NCBI RefSeq assembly: GCF_017696275.1
Contig: NZ_JAAORF010000002.1
Span: 248,001 to 312,000 of the forward strand
Source: Prochlorococcus marinus XMU1405
GTDB taxonomy: Bacteria > Cyanobacteriota > Cyanobacteriia > PCC-6307 > Cyanobiaceae
Length of the DNA stretch: 64,000 nt
Direction: 5' to 3'
This document shows positions 62,599-64,000 of this stretch, piece by piece (position 1 is the stretch's first letter; every line of letters begins with the position of its first letter). Under the pieces are notes generated by a model. That model made no database searches, was not told the DNA's origin, and saw only the letters and a list, made by a program, of their open reading frames with translations. A program made the position numbers and the translations under genes.

Positions 62599-63606
62599 AT
62601 GTCTTCAAATATAAGGCTAAAAGGAAGGGGAGTTAACAGGATAATTACGAGTAAGGTCATGCTATCGCCATTGGCAGGAGTTACAGATAACATTTTTAGA
62701 CGACTTGTACGTAAATGGGCCCCAAACTCTTTACTTTTTACAGAAATGATAAATGCCACAAGTCTTAAAAAAGGATATGGCACTCAAAAAATCAATCAAA
62801 TAGATTTAGAAGAAGGTCCAATTGGAGTACAAATATTTGATAATAGGCCATATGCTGTTTCTGAAGCTGCGAAACAAGCTGAGGACTCTGGAGCTTTCTT
62901 AATTGATATAAATATGGGATGTCCAGTAAAAAAAATTGCAAAGAAAGGTGGAGGCAGTGCCTTAATTAAAGACCGAAAACTTGCTATAGAATTAGTCAAA
63001 AATGTTGTAAAAGCTGTTAGTGTTCCAGTAACAGTAAAAACACGACTCGGATGGGATAGTAAAGAAGAAAATATAGAGGATTTCTTATTTAAACTTCAAG
63101 ATGCGGGAGCAACGATGATCACACTTCATGGAAGAACTAGAAAACAGGGTTTTTCAGGAAATTCAGATTGGGAAATGATCGGGAGACTTAAAAAGTTATT
63201 GGAAATTCCAGTAATTGCTAATGGAGATATCAAAAATCCAGATGACGCACTTAATTGTTTAAAAAAAACAAATGCTGATGGTGTAATGATTGGACGAGGA
63301 ATTTTAGGATCCCCATGGAAAATAGGAGAAATAGATTATGCCCTTAGAGATAATAAAAATTTTAAAGAACCAAACACAGAAGAAAAACTATATTTAATTA
63401 TTGAGCATCTTGATGAATTAATAAAAGAAAAAGGAGATCATGGATTGCTAATTGCAAGGAAACATATCTCATGGACATGCAAAGACTTTAAAGGAGCATC
63501 AAATTTGAGAAATAACTTGGTTAGAGCTGTTGATAAAAATGAAGTTAAAAATTTGATAATTAAAATGATTAAAACTTTGAATAATGAAAAAAATAGATTA
63601 GCTTAA
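62599..63606 (+). CDS. dus: tRNA-dihydrouridine synthase
   Basis: The 335-residue FMN enzyme reduces specific uridines in tRNA to dihydrouridine. It begins SKVMLSPLAGVTDNIFRRLV, has the catalytic cysteine in DINMGCPVKKIAKKGGG, the FMN/substrate segments LHGRTRKQGFSG and IANGDIKNPDDA, and GRGILGSPW. The length fits DusA/B types; subgroup not resolved. It is followed by a DUF2470-like gene after 18 bases. Confidence 0.95.
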   Translation: MSSNIRLKGRGVNRIITSKVMLSPLAGVTDNIFRRLVRKWAPNSLLFTEMINATSLKKGYGTQKINQIDLEEGPIGVQIFDNRPYAVSEAAKQAEDSGAFLIDINMGCPVKKIAKKGGGSALIKDRKLAIELVKNVVKAVSVPVTVKTRLGWDSKEENIEDFLFKLQDAGATMITLHGRTRKQGFSGNSDWEMIGRLKKLLEIPVIANGDIKNPDDALNCLKKTNADGVMIGRGILGSPWKIGEIDYALRDNKNFKEPNTEEKLYLIIEHLDELIKEKGDHGLLIARKHISWTCKDFKGASNLRNNLVRAVDKNEVKNLIIKMIKTLNNEKNRLA

Positions 63607-63624
63607 AACAAATTTATTTTTTTA

Positions 63625-63882
63625 ATGAAAATTATTAGTAAAGAAACAAGTAAAAGAGTTTGTGATCACATGAACAATGATCACATAGATTCAGTGCACA
63701 AATATCTTATTCATTATGGGAAGATATCAAAATTTGAGAATGCTTATATGGAAGAAATTAATAATAGTTTTATAAAAATCAATTACGATGGCCAATCAGC
63801 AATTATCAATTTTAAAAATGAAATATCTGAAGAAGAAATTCATTCAACTTTAGTATCAATGATTAAAGACATAAAAAAATAA
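63625..63882 (+). CDS. DUF2470-like small protein
   Basis: The 85-residue protein reads KRVCDHMNNDHIDSVHKYLIHYG, matching the DUF2470/HugZ-C-terminal module with its conserved His-rich HMNxDH motif. Stand-alone forms occur in cyanobacteria; in larger proteins the module accompanies heme-binding or flavin domains. It may bind heme or metal, but that is inference. It likely shares a transcript with dus. Confidence 0.8.
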   Translation: MKIISKETSKRVCDHMNNDHIDSVHKYLIHYGKISKFENAYMEEINNSFIKINYDGQSAIINFKNEISEEEIHSTLVSMIKDIKK

Positions 63883-63901
63883 AATAATTTATAAAAAAAT
63901 T

Positions 63902-64000
63902 CTAATTTTTATTTTCATAGTAATCAGTTATCTTTTTACATTCTTCAAATGAAAGCATGCTCAATCTAGATGTGGCTTTTATTTTTAGAATTGCACAAAC
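63902..64000 (-). CDS. C-terminal end of an unidentified gene (cut by window edge)
   Basis: On the minus strand an open frame enters from the right edge and encodes CAILKIKATSRLSMLSFEEC and then KKITDYYENKN before a TAG. Only 32 residues are visible, so no family can be named. It is convergent with the DUF2470-like gene; their stops are about 20 bases apart. Confidence 0.5.
   Translation of the reverse strand, partial: VCAILKIKATSRLSMLSFEECKKITDYYENKN

Overview
The window is a compact, AT-rich chromosomal segment from a marine picocyanobacterium, almost certainly a high-light-adapted Prochlorococcus. This rests on the very low GC, intergenic gaps of a few to about 200 bases, small single-domain proteins, chlorophyll genes (acsF, chlH), many cyanobacteria-only families (DUF3038, DUF4335, DUF2949, DUF3318, DUF6447, CGLD27, Ycf20, Psb30) and many unnamed small membrane proteins. 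All assignments come from reading motifs; no database search was run.

Layout. 1-5.4 kb: end of a 2-Cys peroxiredoxin, an FtsH-like AAA protein that has lost its zinc-protease motif, rpmF, ycf20, a HAD phosphatase, a psb30-like gene, a cysteine-cluster protein and a split pair of UPF0016 cation transporters. 5.4-18 kb: a degenerate RNase II-like protein, acsF, the tldD-tldE-fmt operon, a TerC protein and mfd. 18-22.9 kb: mostly minus-strand genes, including the DUF2949-DUF3038-DUF4335 cluster, a UbiH-like FAD hydroxylase and dapB. 22.9-36.6 kb: chlH, folP, tpiA, an S4 protein, an ABC exporter, carB, DUF3318-rsfS-CGLD27-asparaginase, then an initiator tRNA with a strong terminator. 37-40.4 kb: a PetP-like DUF2862 protein and a three-gene ABC-2 exporter operon.

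40.4-55.7 kb is the accessory-looking part. It holds a probable stand-alone small RNA (about 41.03-41.15 kb), a TauE/SafE permease, an HNH nuclease, a phosphoribosyltransferase/deoxyribosyltransferase couple, rpsU, an HhH protein, a uridine-kinase-like protein, an FAD amine oxidase next to a possible MTHFR-like barrel, peptidase E, GNAT, DCC and metallo-beta-lactamase-fold proteins, and a string of microproteins. 55.7-64 kb returns to housekeeping (pepN, purT, glutathione peroxidase, dus) but also carries a TatA-like protein with a 57-bp tandem repeat and a secreted protein paralogous to one at 43 kb.

The most interesting observations are: two apparent pseudoenzymes (FtsH-like and RNB-like) that keep their scaffolds but lack catalytic residues; the TatA-like repeat protein; the undescribed small RNA candidate; two genes whose reading frames seem to need an AUU or other non-standard start; and a 26-bp perfect palindrome spanning a stop codon. 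I found no CRISPR array, insertion sequence, prophage or obvious defence island.
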